A stretch of 64,000 bases of DNA, taken from NCBI RefSeq assembly GCF_014905095.1, contig NZ_CP041165.1:2170001-2234000 (forward strand), read 5' to 3'. The position numbers were made by a program, and so were the translations under genes. The notes under the pieces are model-generated. The model was not told the DNA's origin. It searched no databases and was given only the letters and a program-made list of their open reading frames with translations. Positions 15,380 to 24,507 of this stretch are shown piece by piece. Every line of letters begins with the position of its first letter. Position 1 is the stretch's first letter. This DNA comes from Sulfurimonas marina (GTDB lineage: Bacteria > Campylobacterota > Campylobacteria > Campylobacterales > Sulfurimonadaceae).

Positions 15380-18300
15380 ATGACAACAAAACAATACATC
15401 TTAGAAACAATCAAAAAACGCCCATTAATTATTGACGGGGCAATGGGTACACAACTCCAACAACGTGACGAGCAAATCCCACAAGAGGCTTGGGAAGGCA
15501 ATGAAGGGTGTAACGAACTTTTAAACGTTACTGCACCTGAAGTGATGAACGATATTTTTAACGCTTACCTTACAGCCGGAGCTGACCTAATTACTACGAA
15601 CACTTTTGGCTCTTTCGCATGGGTTTTAGATGAATACGGTATCTCCGATCGTGCTTATGAGCTCACAAAGGCAGGAGCTGCACTTGTAAAAGCAAAATGT
15701 GAAGAGTTCTCGACACCTGAACAACCGAGATTTTGTTTAGGTTCAATTGGTCCGGGAACAAAACTACCATCACTCGGGCATATCACTTATGATGAGATGT
15801 ATGCAGGTTATACTGAATTTTGTTTAGGACTTATCGATGGTGGAGCAGATATCTTTTTACTAGAAACTGCTCAAGATCCTCTTCAGATCAAAGCGGCACT
15901 TCACGCCTGTCAAGAGGCGTGCAGACAACGTGACGTAGAGGTCCCTATTATGGTCTCAGTTACGATCGAGCTTAGCGGTACTATGCTTATAGGTACTGAT
16001 GCAAGTACAATTGCAGCCATCTTAGAGCCTTTTGATATCATCTCACTCGGTTTTAACTGTGGAACTGGGCCTGATCAGGTTGAAAAGCATGTAAAAACTT
16101 TAAGTGAACTTTGGGGTAAACCTATTAGTGTGCACGCTAATGCAGGTCTACCGCAAAACCGTGGAGGCTACACATACTACCCAATGGGACCTGACGAATT
16201 TGCAGATAAACAGGAAAACTTTTTACAGTATGACGGTGTAAGCTTTTTAGGTGGATGTTGTGGTACTACTCCACAGCATATCCGTGCACTTGTAGATCGT
16301 GTAAGTGAGATACAACCAAAAGCTCCAACAGGAAAACAACCGACATCTTTGGCATCTCTGTTTAACACGGTTGCTATCAAACAAGACCCAGCTCCGCTGC
16401 TTATCGGTGAGCGTAGTAATGCTACAGGTTCAAAAGCGTTCCGTGAACTTCTTTTAGATGAGGATTATGAGGGAACACTAAGTGTTGGTCAACAACAGGT
16501 TCGTGCCGGAGCTCATCTACTTGATGTTTCAGTCGGTTTTGCCGGACGTGATGAAACAAAAGATATGAACGAAGTTATGGGTCTTTATTCACAAAAGATC
16601 TCTATCCCACTAATGCCCGATTCAACACAATTACCTGCATTAGAGATTGCACTAAAAAACATTGGTGGAAAACCTATCATCAACTCTGTAAACCTTGAAG
16701 ATGGGATCGAGAAGTTTGATGCTGTATGTTCTTTGGCGAAAAAATTTGGAGCGTCATTAGTATGTCTTGTAATTGATGAAGTTGGTATGGCAAAAACTAC
16801 TGAGCGTAAACTTGAAGTTGCTGAGCGTATCTATCAACTAGCAACTCAGAAGCATGGCATCAATCCTGAAGATCTGGTATTTGACCTTCTTACATTTACA
16901 CTTGGTAGTGGTGATGAGGAATACGTTGATGCAGGTATTAATACGATCGAAGCTATTCGAGAATTTCAAAAACGTCACCCTGAAGTTGGAACAACACTCG
17001 GGCTTTCAAACATCTCGTTCGGACTAGATAAAGATGCGAGACCATATCTCAACTCGATGTTTTTACACCACTGTATAGAAGCGGGACTTACATCGGTAAT
17101 TATTAATGTAAAACACATTATCCCGATCAACAAAATCTCTGCTGAAGATCAAGAAATTTGTGACAACCTTATCTTTAACCGCGGAGAGGAACCGCTCTTT
17201 AAGTTCATAGAACACTTTAGTACTAAAGAAGCGGTTGATTCTGAAGCTGAAGATGCAGAATATCTTGCTATGAGTGATGAAGAGAAGATCAAAAAACTTC
17301 TAATGGACGGCGATAAAGAGCGTATGATCCCTCTTGTGGAAGAGGCTCGCCATAAGATTAAGCCAGAAGTGATCGTAAATGAGATTCTCATCGATGCTAT
17401 GAAAGTAGTCGGTGAACTATTCGGTTCGGGTCAGATGCAGCTTCCGTTTGTACTTCAATCAGCTGAGACTATGAAAAAGACTGTTGATCACCTCAACCCT
17501 TACTTGCCAAAAGTTGAAAAGAGTGTAGATACAACTTTAGCACTCGGAACGGTAAAAGGGGATGTTCACGATGTTGGTAAAAACCTTGTAGATATCATCC
17601 TCTCGAACAACGGTTATAAAGTGAAAAATCTTGGTATTAAAGTGGAACTTGAAGAGTTTATCAAAGAGATGGAAGCGGGACATATTTCAGCTCTTGGTAT
17701 GAGTGGTCTACTTGTAAAATCTACACAAGTGATGAAAGAGAATCTTGAAGAGTTGCAACGCCGCGGCATTAAGATCCCTATCCTTTTAGGTGGAGCAGCA
17801 CTGACTCGTAGCTTTATCGATGATTTCTGCCGTCCTATCTATGACGGGCCGATCTTCTACTGTAAAGATGCATTTGACGGTGTAACGGCAATGAGCCGTA
17901 TTGAAGCTGGAAACTTTGACACAAACTTACACCCTGATGCTCCTGAGATAGAACACAAAGAGAAAAAAGAGGTAGTGATTCCTCCATTTGCTGAACTCAA
18001 AATGCCTGATCGAAATGTAACTGTACCGACACCACCGTTTTGGGGAAGACGCGAGATCAAACTTACGCAACAACAAGTTGAGATGGCTTTTGAATGGATC
18101 AACCATAAAATACTTTTCAAACAAAGATGGGGTTATAACGCCAAGGGAATGAGCAAAGAGGCGTATGAGAAACAGCTTGAGGAAGTTGTATGGCCTGCGT
18201 ATGAAAAACTCAAACAAAGATTCCTGGATGAGAAACTGTTTGAGCCGACTATCCTTTACGGTTACTGGCCATGTAGAAGCGATGACAACTCTCTGCTTAT

Positions 18301-18862
18301 CTTTGATGAATCAGAAGGATACAACAGCGAAGATCAGATCAATCGTGAACCGCTTGAGCATGTAATGGGACGTGCTGAAGAGATACTCACTTTCCCTCGT
18401 CAAAGTAAACAACCACACCGTGCCCTTAGTGACTTTTTCCATTCAGATCGTCACGATGTAATTGCTATGACTTGTGTAAGTGCAGGAGCAAAACTAAGTG
18501 CTATTGAGAAAGAGATCTACGATCGCGGTGATTATACAGAGTATTATCAGGTTCACGGACTTGGCGTTGAGCTTGCAGAAGCATTAGCTGAAATCGCACA
18601 CAAACAGATTAGACTCGATCTAAACATTGCGGAGAATGAAGGTGCTACACTTGCTGATGTTCAAATGAACAAATATCAAGGCTCACGTTATTCATTCGGC
18701 TATCCTGCATGTCCTGATCTGGAACTTAACCGTCCACTATTTAATCTACTCAAACCTGAAGAGTTCGGAATAGAGCTCAGTGAGACATTCCAGATCCACC
18801 CTGAACAATCAACAAGTGCATTAGTTGTATATCACCCTAATGCGACTTATTACAATATATAG
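15380..18862 (+). CDS. metH: cobalamin-dependent methionine synthase
   Basis: 1160 residues with all four MetH modules in order. Homocysteine domain (about 1-330): zinc cysteines in LGFNCGTG and LGGCCGTT. Folate domain (about 340-620). Cobalamin domain (about 640-880): the DVHDVG motif near residue 730 supplies the cobalt-binding His. AdoMet reactivation domain (about 915-1160): the YPACPD signature near the C-terminus. It methylates homocysteine from methyltetrahydrofolate. The full activation domain means it should be repaired by a flavodoxin-type reductant. No cobalamin or SAM riboswitch is seen in the 158 bases upstream. It ends in a shared terminator with the HAD gene. Confidence 0.98.
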   Translation: MTTKQYILETIKKRPLIIDGAMGTQLQQRDEQIPQEAWEGNEGCNELLNVTAPEVMNDIFNAYLTAGADLITTNTFGSFAWVLDEYGISDRAYELTKAGAALVKAKCEEFSTPEQPRFCLGSIGPGTKLPSLGHITYDEMYAGYTEFCLGLIDGGADIFLLETAQDPLQIKAALHACQEACRQRDVEVPIMVSVTIELSGTMLIGTDASTIAAILEPFDIISLGFNCGTGPDQVEKHVKTLSELWGKPISVHANAGLPQNRGGYTYYPMGPDEFADKQENFLQYDGVSFLGGCCGTTPQHIRALVDRVSEIQPKAPTGKQPTSLASLFNTVAIKQDPAPLLIGERSNATGSKAFRELLLDEDYEGTLSVGQQQVRAGAHLLDVSVGFAGRDETKDMNEVMGLYSQKISIPLMPDSTQLPALEIALKNIGGKPIINSVNLEDGIEKFDAVCSLAKKFGASLVCLVIDEVGMAKTTERKLEVAERIYQLATQKHGINPEDLVFDLLTFTLGSGDEEYVDAGINTIEAIREFQKRHPEVGTTLGLSNISFGLDKDARPYLNSMFLHHCIEAGLTSVIINVKHIIPINKISAEDQEICDNLIFNRGEEPLFKFIEHFSTKEAVDSEAEDAEYLAMSDEEKIKKLLMDGDKERMIPLVEEARHKIKPEVIVNEILIDAMKVVGELFGSGQMQLPFVLQSAETMKKTVDHLNPYLPKVEKSVDTTLALGTVKGDVHDVGKNLVDIILSNNGYKVKNLGIKVELEEFIKEMEAGHISALGMSGLLVKSTQVMKENLEELQRRGIKIPILLGGAALTRSFIDDFCRPIYDGPIFYCKDAFDGVTAMSRIEAGNFDTNLHPDAPEIEHKEKKEVVIPPFAELKMPDRNVTVPTPPFWGRREIKLTQQQVEMAFEWINHKILFKQRWGYNAKGMSKEAYEKQLEEVVWPAYEKLKQRFLDEKLFEPTILYGYWPCRSDDNSLLIFDESEGYNSEDQINREPLEHVMGRAEEILTFPRQSKQPHRALSDFFHSDRHDVIAMTCVSAGAKLSAIEKEIYDRGDYTEYYQVHGLGVELAEALAEIAHKQIRLDLNIAENEGATLADVQMNKYQGSRYSFGYPACPDLELNRPLFNLLKPEEFGIELSETFQIHPEQSTSALVVYHPNATYYNI

Positions 18863-18876
18863 CCTCTTAGGCTATA
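18858..18876. terminator. bidirectional terminator between metH and HAD gene
   Basis: TATAGCC / GGCTATA, a seven-base perfect stem with a TCTTA loop. It contains or touches the stop codons of both convergent genes. Confidence 0.7.
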
Positions 18877-19511
18877 GAATTTAAAAGTTCCTGCAACTCA
18901 GAGAACTTGTTAATTTTGTAGCTAGCATCTGAAAAATCGTGTGTTCTAGTAAACTCATTGTGCACTATAACACACTCGATAGAAGCGTTTACAGCTGAAG
19001 AGAGCCCACGTTTTGAATCCTCAACAATGATACACTCCTCTTTTGTCGCACCGAAGAGTTCCATCCCTTTTAGATATGGATCGGGATGTGGTTTTGCTCG
19101 CGGATAATCCTCTACACATAAAACAAAATCCATAAACTCTGTTATCCCCCGTCCACTATGAGCAAGCTCGAAATCCACTCTTCTTGAAGTGGTAACAATT
19201 CCCATTCTATAGTTTTTGCTCAGCTCTTTAAGAGTATCTAAAACTCCCTCTATAGCTATCTCTTTTGTTTTTATATGCTCTTGATAATACTCATCTCTTT
19301 TTTCCCGGGCCTTTACGATCTCATCTTCACTTATCCCTATCTCTTCAGCTATAACCCAAGCACGCTGTCCTTTGGCCATAATCTCCATATAGCGCTCAAA
19401 AGTAAGTTCGAGATCAAAGAACTCTTTTAAAGCTCTCTTACTTGCTTCAAAGTACCACATTTCTGTTTCTATTAAAACACCGTCATTATCAAATAATATA
19501 TATTTTTTCAT
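18867..19511 (-). CDS. HAD-superfamily hydrolase (beta-phosphoglucomutase-like)
   Basis: 214 residues. HAD motif I is FDNDGV near residue 8, with the nucleophile Asp8 and the second Asp10; motif II is VTTSRR near 105; motif III/IV is KPHPDPYL near 140 and IIVEDSKRG near 163. The helical cap between motifs I and II gives subfamily IA, which includes phosphoglycolate phosphatases and beta-phosphoglucomutases. The substrate cannot be told. Its start lies one base from the yjbQ stop, so it is the last gene of the yifB-yjbQ-HAD operon. Confidence 0.88.
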   Translation of the reverse strand: MKKYILFDNDGVLIETEMWYFEASKRALKEFFDLELTFERYMEIMAKGQRAWVIAEEIGISEDEIVKAREKRDEYYQEHIKTKEIAIEGVLDTLKELSKNYRMGIVTTSRRVDFELAHSGRGITEFMDFVLCVEDYPRAKPHPDPYLKGMELFGATKEECIIVEDSKRGLSSAVNASIECVIVHNEFTRTHDFSDASYKINKFSELQELLNSIA

Positions 19512-19512
19512 C

Positions 19513-19929
19513 TTAATATTGCATTGTCAGAACCAAAGTTCGACCTCCTCCATGATCTCTATGCTCACCCAAATAAACTCCCTGCCAAATTCCCAGGTTC
19601 ATCTTGCCATCTGTAATAGGAATATTGAGTGAATTTCCTAGCAGAGAACTTTTTATATGCGCAGGTATATCATCCGCACCCTCATACGTATGAATATAGT
19701 ACGATTTATCATCAACCGTATCACAGAAAAATGCCTCCATATCCTCTCTTACAGACGGATCTGCATTTTCATTGATACTAAGTGAAGCGGATGTGTGTTT
19801 TAAAAATATATGTAATATCCCTTGACTTGCATCGGGAAATGAAGAAAGAGTATCTTCTATCTCTTTTGTGATCAGGTGAAACCCTCTTGGTTTTGGTGAA
19901 ATTTTTATTGTTTTTTGAAAAATAGACAT
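19513..19929 (-). CDS. YjbQ family protein (UPF0047)
   Basis: 138 residues, the typical size of YjbQ. The family signature HTSASLSINENADPSV near residues 48-63 and the C-terminal GEHRDHGGGRTLVLT pattern are both present; these His and Asp residues form a metal site in solved members. YjbQ proteins show weak thiamine-phosphate synthase activity in E. coli, but their real role is uncertain. It lies 13 bases after yifB and one base before the HAD gene. Confidence 0.92.
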   Translation of the reverse strand: MSIFQKTIKISPKPRGFHLITKEIEDTLSSFPDASQGILHIFLKHTSASLSINENADPSVREDMEAFFCDTVDDKSYYIHTYEGADDIPAHIKSSLLGNSLNIPITDGKMNLGIWQGVYLGEHRDHGGGRTLVLTMQY

Positions 19930-19942
19930 CCAAAATTATACT

Positions 19943-21451
19943 CTATCTTCTCCTATAACTCAAAGCCTCTAACATGTGCTCTTTTGTTATTAAAGTTGAT
20001 TGTTCCAAGTCTGCAATTGTTCGTGCAACTTTCTGTATCTTTTTAATACTTCTAAAACTGAGACTAAAACGATTTATAGCCATATCTAAGATAGGCTTTA
20101 CCTCCTCCTCCATCTTGCAAAACTGCTCGATCTCTTCATCGCTCATCTTTCCGTTAAAACTTTTTTGACCCCTTTGTTTTGCAAAAATCTGTGCCTCCAA
20201 AACCATTTTATGCATCTCTTTTGAACTGTACGAAGGTTGATCATTAGCTGCCACATTTTGCATAACTACATTTATATCTACACGATCTAAGAAAGGATCA
20301 CTCAAACGGTTTTTATACCTTTGAATATCTAACTCATTACAACGACACTCTTTTTTAGCATCTAGCAGATTACCACATGGACAAGGATTCATAGCCCCAA
20401 CAAATAAAAAGTTTGCCGGATAGTTCACTTTTGAATTTACGCGTGATATTCTTATCTTCCCATCTTGCATCGGTTCCCGTAAGGACTCTAAAACATTTTT
20501 CGAAAAATGGGGTAGTTCATCAAAGAAAAGAATTCCATTATGTGCAAGGCCAACTTCACCTATCTTCGCCTTATGACTCCCTCCCCCAAAGATGCTTGCC
20601 GATGTGGATGAGTGATGAGGATTTTTAAAACCTCTATGGGGTTTGAATGTTGGTTCATCACCCTCAAGTACATCAAGTTTTGCAATTTCCAAGATTTCGG
20701 AATTTTTGAGAGCCGGCAATATATATCTAAGCCGGTTTGCAATCATACTTTTCCCGCATCCAGGGCTCCCCTCTAAAATGATATTGTGAAACCCTGCCGC
20801 TGCAATGATCGAAGCACGTTTTGCTACCTCCTGCCCTTTTACGTCATAAAAATCCTCTTTATACTCTTTTATATAGTAAAACTTCTCTTTGTCTATCTCA
20901 AAGTTTGGATAGGGAAGCTCATTGCTTTGATTCTCAAATGTAAGATTCTCCTGCTCTTTTAAAAGTGCCACCGCTTCATTTAAACTCTCTACTCCAAAAA
21001 AAGTAACGTTAGGAATTTTTTGGAGTTTATCTAAAGCCTCTTTAGGGACTATAGCTTTTTGAATCAGATTTTGATTTGCCAGAGAGAGTATGAGGGGATA
21101 GAGTTGAATATTTTCCTTTACGCTCCCGTCAAGTCCAAGCTCCCCAAATACAAACCAGTCATGAAAATCTTCCTCTGCATCATTTAGAAGAATTAATAGT
21201 GCCATTGAGAGATCAAAATGACTACCCGATTTATTCATCTCCGAGGGGGCTAGTAAAAAGGTTATCCTCTTTGGGGGAAACTTATACTCGTTACTTAAAA
21301 GTGCGGACTTTATTCGCTCTTTTGCCTCTGTTATTGCAGTGGAAGCAAGTCCTACAATTGAAAAAGAGGGAAGTCCTTTTGTAAGTGTACACTCAACATC
21401 AACAACTCTAGCCTCTATTCCCTCTAACGTTGCGCAAGATATCTTTTTCAT
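19943..21451 (-). CDS. YifB/ComM-family Mg-chelatase-like AAA+ ATPase
   Basis: 502 residues. N-terminal ChlI-like domain (about 1-165), AAA+ core with Walker A GSPGCGKSM near residue 227, Walker B ILFFDEL near 308, the CPCG/CRC cysteine insert near 357-369, and a C-terminal Mg-chelatase C domain. ComM of Vibrio and Haemophilus is a helicase that promotes branch migration during natural transformation, and a similar role is possible here. In H. pylori the homologue lies next to def; here a 2OG oxygenase separates them. First gene of a three-gene leftward operon. Confidence 0.92.
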   Translation of the reverse strand: MKKISCATLEGIEARVVDVECTLTKGLPSFSIVGLASTAITEAKERIKSALLSNEYKFPPKRITFLLAPSEMNKSGSHFDLSMALLILLNDAEEDFHDWFVFGELGLDGSVKENIQLYPLILSLANQNLIQKAIVPKEALDKLQKIPNVTFFGVESLNEAVALLKEQENLTFENQSNELPYPNFEIDKEKFYYIKEYKEDFYDVKGQEVAKRASIIAAAGFHNIILEGSPGCGKSMIANRLRYILPALKNSEILEIAKLDVLEGDEPTFKPHRGFKNPHHSSTSASIFGGGSHKAKIGEVGLAHNGILFFDELPHFSKNVLESLREPMQDGKIRISRVNSKVNYPANFLFVGAMNPCPCGNLLDAKKECRCNELDIQRYKNRLSDPFLDRVDINVVMQNVAANDQPSYSSKEMHKMVLEAQIFAKQRGQKSFNGKMSDEEIEQFCKMEEEVKPILDMAINRFSLSFRSIKKIQKVARTIADLEQSTLITKEHMLEALSYRRR

Positions 21452-21534
21452 CTCAAAACCTTTGAAAATTTCAACTATCTTAACAACTTCATACCACCCT
21501 TTTTAGTTTTATTGCAAAATGAAATATTTTACTA

Positions 21535-21563
21535 TTGCTTTGTTGTAAAAAAAGGTGTAATAT
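21535..21563 (+). promoter_or_regulatory. probable promoter of the 2OG oxygenase gene
   Basis: TTGCTT (21535-21540) and TAATAT (21558-21563) with a 17-base spacer, 28 bases upstream of the TTG start at 21591. Confidence 0.5.
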
Positions 21564-21590
21564 GCGTAACTTTATACATAGAGGGTTTAA

Positions 21591-22313
21591 TTGATCCAAA
21601 TTAGTGAAAATATCTTTTTAGATAAACATATATTTGAGCTGGATATTCCAACTGCATTTCTTCCTAGTCCTTATAAGCCATTACCGTTTTTAGTAATAAA
21701 AAACTTTCTCAAACCTCACGAACTGCCTCTTTTTGTAGATGATATTTACCATGATGATGATGCTGAAACTGCGAAAGTAAAGTCTGAAGTTATTTTGGGT
21801 GTAGTTGAGGCAAAAGTTGTCAAAAAGTATCGTGATACAAAAATCTATGCTATCAGTGAATATCTAAATGAACTTTACCATACAAGATTTCAAGAGTATC
21901 AGTCACAAATAGAGGAGTATTTTAACATCGCCATCACTCTCTCTACTGAGATACAAGCTTTAGAGTATAAAAAAGGGGGCTTTTATGTGCAACATGCTGA
22001 TGATTCAAATGCTATTATCGATGAAAATAAAAACATTATAGCTTACCATCCCGTAGCACCTGAACGTAAAATGACAACTGTTTTGTTTGCGACATCTTAT
22101 AGTGATAATCCCGATAATAAACACTCTTTTAAAGGTGGTGAACTAATATTTAATTTTTTAAAAAATAAAGATGGTAAAACGATAGAATTTAAAGCAGATG
22201 CCGGAGATATTATTATATTTCCAAGTAATCCATACTTTTCACATGAAGTAAAAGAGGTGGAAGCAGGATATAGACTTACGCTTGTTCAATGGCATAATGC
22301 CATTTTGAACTAA
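21591..22313 (+). CDS. 2-oxoglutarate/Fe(II)-dependent oxygenase
   Basis: 240 residues. The double-stranded beta-helix iron site is visible: HAD (His and Asp, about residues 136-138) followed about 70 residues later by the distal His in YFSHEV and the 2OG-binding Arg in GYRLTLVQW. The pattern is that of prolyl-4-hydroxylase/PKHD-type enzymes, which hydroxylate proteins or small molecules. Starts at TTG with GAGG eight bases upstream; no ATG fits better. It stands alone, opposite to both neighbours, between def and yifB. The substrate is unknown. Confidence 0.85.
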   Translation: MIQISENIFLDKHIFELDIPTAFLPSPYKPLPFLVIKNFLKPHELPLFVDDIYHDDDAETAKVKSEVILGVVEAKVVKKYRDTKIYAISEYLNELYHTRFQEYQSQIEEYFNIAITLSTEIQALEYKKGGFYVQHADDSNAIIDENKNIIAYHPVAPERKMTTVLFATSYSDNPDNKHSFKGGELIFNFLKNKDGKTIEFKADAGDIIIFPSNPYFSHEVKEVEAGYRLTLVQWHNAILN

Positions 22314-22321
22314 AAGAGAAA

Positions 22322-22843
22322 CTATTTCCCTTTACGCTCTTTTTGTATTTTTTTATACTCTTTTTCAAACTTTTTACGTCTGGAGTATGAGAGTTTATCT
22401 ATAAAGAGTATCCCCTCTAAGTGATCCATCTCATGCTGAATAGCAATTGCTAAAAGTCCGTCAGCCTCTAATGATTGAGTATTGCCGTGGCGGTCTTGAT
22501 AGTTAATCTTTATCGTTTCATGACGTTTTACATCTTCATAAAACTGAGGAACGCTTAAACACCCCTCTTGATAAGTAGTTTCACCATCTTTTTCGATCAC
22601 TACCGGATTGATAATCTCGATAAGGTTTTCATCCGGCTGATTTCCCTCTTCATCAGGAATATTCAAAATCAATACTCGAACAGGATGTGCAACTTGAATA
22701 GCAGCTAATCCTATCCCGTTTGTTTCGATCATCATAGGATACATTGCATCTAAAAGTTTATGAAGTGTTTCATCAAAAGAGTTAACCTCTTTCGATTTTT
22801 CACGTAGTCTTTTATCTGGATATTCAACAATAGTTAAATTCAT
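22322..22843 (-). CDS. def: peptide deformylase
   Basis: 173 residues. Removes formyl groups from new proteins. All three family motifs are present: GIGLAAIQV (motif I, near 43), EGCLSVP (II, near 93, metal Cys) and QHEMDHLEG (III, near 135, two metal His and catalytic Glu). The C-terminal basic tail is typical. It is the last gene of the glmM-lspA-tig-clpP-GGDEF-def operon and starts seven bases after the GGDEF gene. Confidence 0.97.
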   Translation of the reverse strand: MNLTIVEYPDKRLREKSKEVNSFDETLHKLLDAMYPMMIETNGIGLAAIQVAHPVRVLILNIPDEEGNQPDENLIEIINPVVIEKDGETTYQEGCLSVPQFYEDVKRHETIKINYQDRHGNTQSLEADGLLAIAIQHEMDHLEGILFIDKLSYSRRKKFEKEYKKIQKERKGK

Positions 22844-22850
22844 TTTTTCC

Positions 22851-23906
22851 CTATCTTAAAGAGACAGCGTAGTCAGTCTTTTTATCTTCATATGCTTTTT
22901 GTATTCCGTCTAACGCCGAAACAACAATCTCTTCAACAGAGTAGTTGCTATCTATATTTGTAATACCTATAGATATTTTCAACTGAATCTCACGATCCGC
23001 TAAGAAGAAGTTGGAATTAGATACCAGTTCACTTAAACGGATAGCTGCACGTTTTGCATTATCTAGGTCTGTATGTTTTAAAAGCATAGAGAATACTCCG
23101 CCGCCGTAATGAGAAACAATATCACTACGTCTAGAAGTTTTTAATAATAATCTTGCAATCGTTCTAGTCATAAGGACAATTGCTTTCTCATTTTTAACAC
23201 TTTTTTTCAAAGTACCGTCTAGTTCAATCATCATCAGAGAACTTTTATGTTTAAACTCTGAAATCAGACTAATCTCTTGCTCTATTTTAGTTAATAGATA
23301 ACGTTTATTGTACACACCAAACTTGTTATCAAAAATAGTTTCATTCTCTACGGTTTTAACAATTGTTGCCGTCTCATCGTAGATATCTTTCATCTTAGAA
23401 CTTTGAGTTTTTAGAATAGAGTTAAGCTTTGAAACATCACCCTCTAATACACCTATTACACTAAGTGCTTCTTTGGCATCAGGGCTAGCTGAAAGTTCAT
23501 CTTTTCTTTTCTCAAGTATCTTATTCATAAGAGCCATATTTTTGTATAAATTGGCAGTCACTCCAAGAATACTTTTAATAGATAAAAATCCCTGCTTCAG
23601 ATTTTGTTCTAAAGCGATAGTGTTTTCATCATCATTACTCTCTTCTAGTTCTAACATAGAATGTATCTGACGTCTGAGATTTTCACTTTTATCTTCTAAA
23701 AGTCTGTCGAAATAGAGTGAAAAGTTATTTGGTGTCGGTGGCAGATTATCCGCAATTAATGATGCTAAGACCTCTTTTGCATAGATCTCAACATCACTTG
23801 ACGGATTATCAATATCGAAAGGTTCTACTGTAGGCATCTCCTCAGTTTTAGCTTCTTCAGGTTCGTCTAGATTTCTTCTAGCTCTTTTTCTCAGTGTGCC
23901 TGACAT
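22851..23906 (-). CDS. degenerate GGDEF-domain protein
   Basis: 351 residues. The N-terminal half (1-about 185) is helical and charged; the C-terminal half (about 186-351) has the GGDEF fold, starting at FDNKFGVYNKRYL and with MIELDG near 226-231. The active-site signature is GGGVF at 268-272 in place of GGDEF, so the catalytic acid is missing and diguanylate cyclase activity is doubtful. The domain may bind GTP or c-di-GMP or act as a scaffold. No signal peptide or membrane segment. It sits inside a protein-quality-control operon between clpP (nine-base gap) and def (seven-base gap). Confidence 0.85.
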   Translation of the reverse strand: MSGTLRKRARRNLDEPEEAKTEEMPTVEPFDIDNPSSDVEIYAKEVLASLIADNLPPTPNNFSLYFDRLLEDKSENLRRQIHSMLELEESNDDENTIALEQNLKQGFLSIKSILGVTANLYKNMALMNKILEKRKDELSASPDAKEALSVIGVLEGDVSKLNSILKTQSSKMKDIYDETATIVKTVENETIFDNKFGVYNKRYLLTKIEQEISLISEFKHKSSLMMIELDGTLKKSVKNEKAIVLMTRTIARLLLKTSRRSDIVSHYGGGVFSMLLKHTDLDNAKRAAIRLSELVSNSNFFLADREIQLKISIGITNIDSNYSVEEIVVSALDGIQKAYEDKKTDYAVSLR

Positions 23907-23915
23907 AGTATCCCC

Positions 23916-24506
23916 CTATTCTCTCTCACTCTTAGTCAATACTTCATCGATCATACCATACTCTTTTGCTTCTTCGGCACTCATAAAGTTATCGCGATCA
24001 GTATCTTTTTCAACAGTTGTGATTTTTTGCCCTGTATTTTTGGCTAAAATCTCATTTAACTCTTTTTTCATACGTAAAATCTCTTTAGCTTGGATCTCAA
24101 TATCAGTAGCCTGACCTTGAGCACCGCCAAGAGGTTGATGGATCATAATTCTAGCATGAGGAAGAGCATAACGCTTCCCTTTTTCACCAGAACTAAGTAA
24201 AAAAGCACCCATTGATGCAGCTTGACCTATACAGATTGTTACTACATTTGGGCGGATATAATTCATAGTATCATATATAGCCATACCAGCAGTAACAACA
24301 CCACCCGGTGAATTGATATAAAAATAGATATCTTTTTCCGGATCTTCAGCCTCTAAAAAAAGTAGTTGCGCTACAATTGTTGAAGAAACGGCATCGTTTA
24401 CTTCACCGCTTAACATAACGATTCTATCTTTTAAAAGACGTGAATAGATATCATAACTTCTCTCTCCACGACCGGTTTTTTCTATTACATATGGTATGTA
24501 GCTCAT
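23916..24506 (-). CDS. clpP: ATP-dependent Clp protease proteolytic subunit
   Basis: 196 residues. Serine protease that works with Clp ATPases. Catalytic residues are visible: Ser in [10 protein letters not shown] near 99, His in MIHQPLGG near 124 and the Asp about 50 residues later (TDRDNFM). The N-terminal [14 protein letters not shown] region is the usual ClpP start. It begins one base after the tig stop, an order also known in other Campylobacterota. Confidence 0.98.
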   Translation of the reverse strand: MSYIPYVIEKTGRGERSYDIYSRLLKDRIVMLSGEVNDAVSSTIVAQLLFLEAEDPEKDIYFYINSPGGVVTAGMAIYDTMNYIRPNVVTICIGQAASMGAFLLSSGEKGKRYALPHARIMIHQPLGGAQGQATDIEIQAKEILRMKKELNEILAKNTGQKITTVEKDTDRDNFMSAEEAKEYGMIDEVLTKSERE

Positions 24507-24507
24507 A

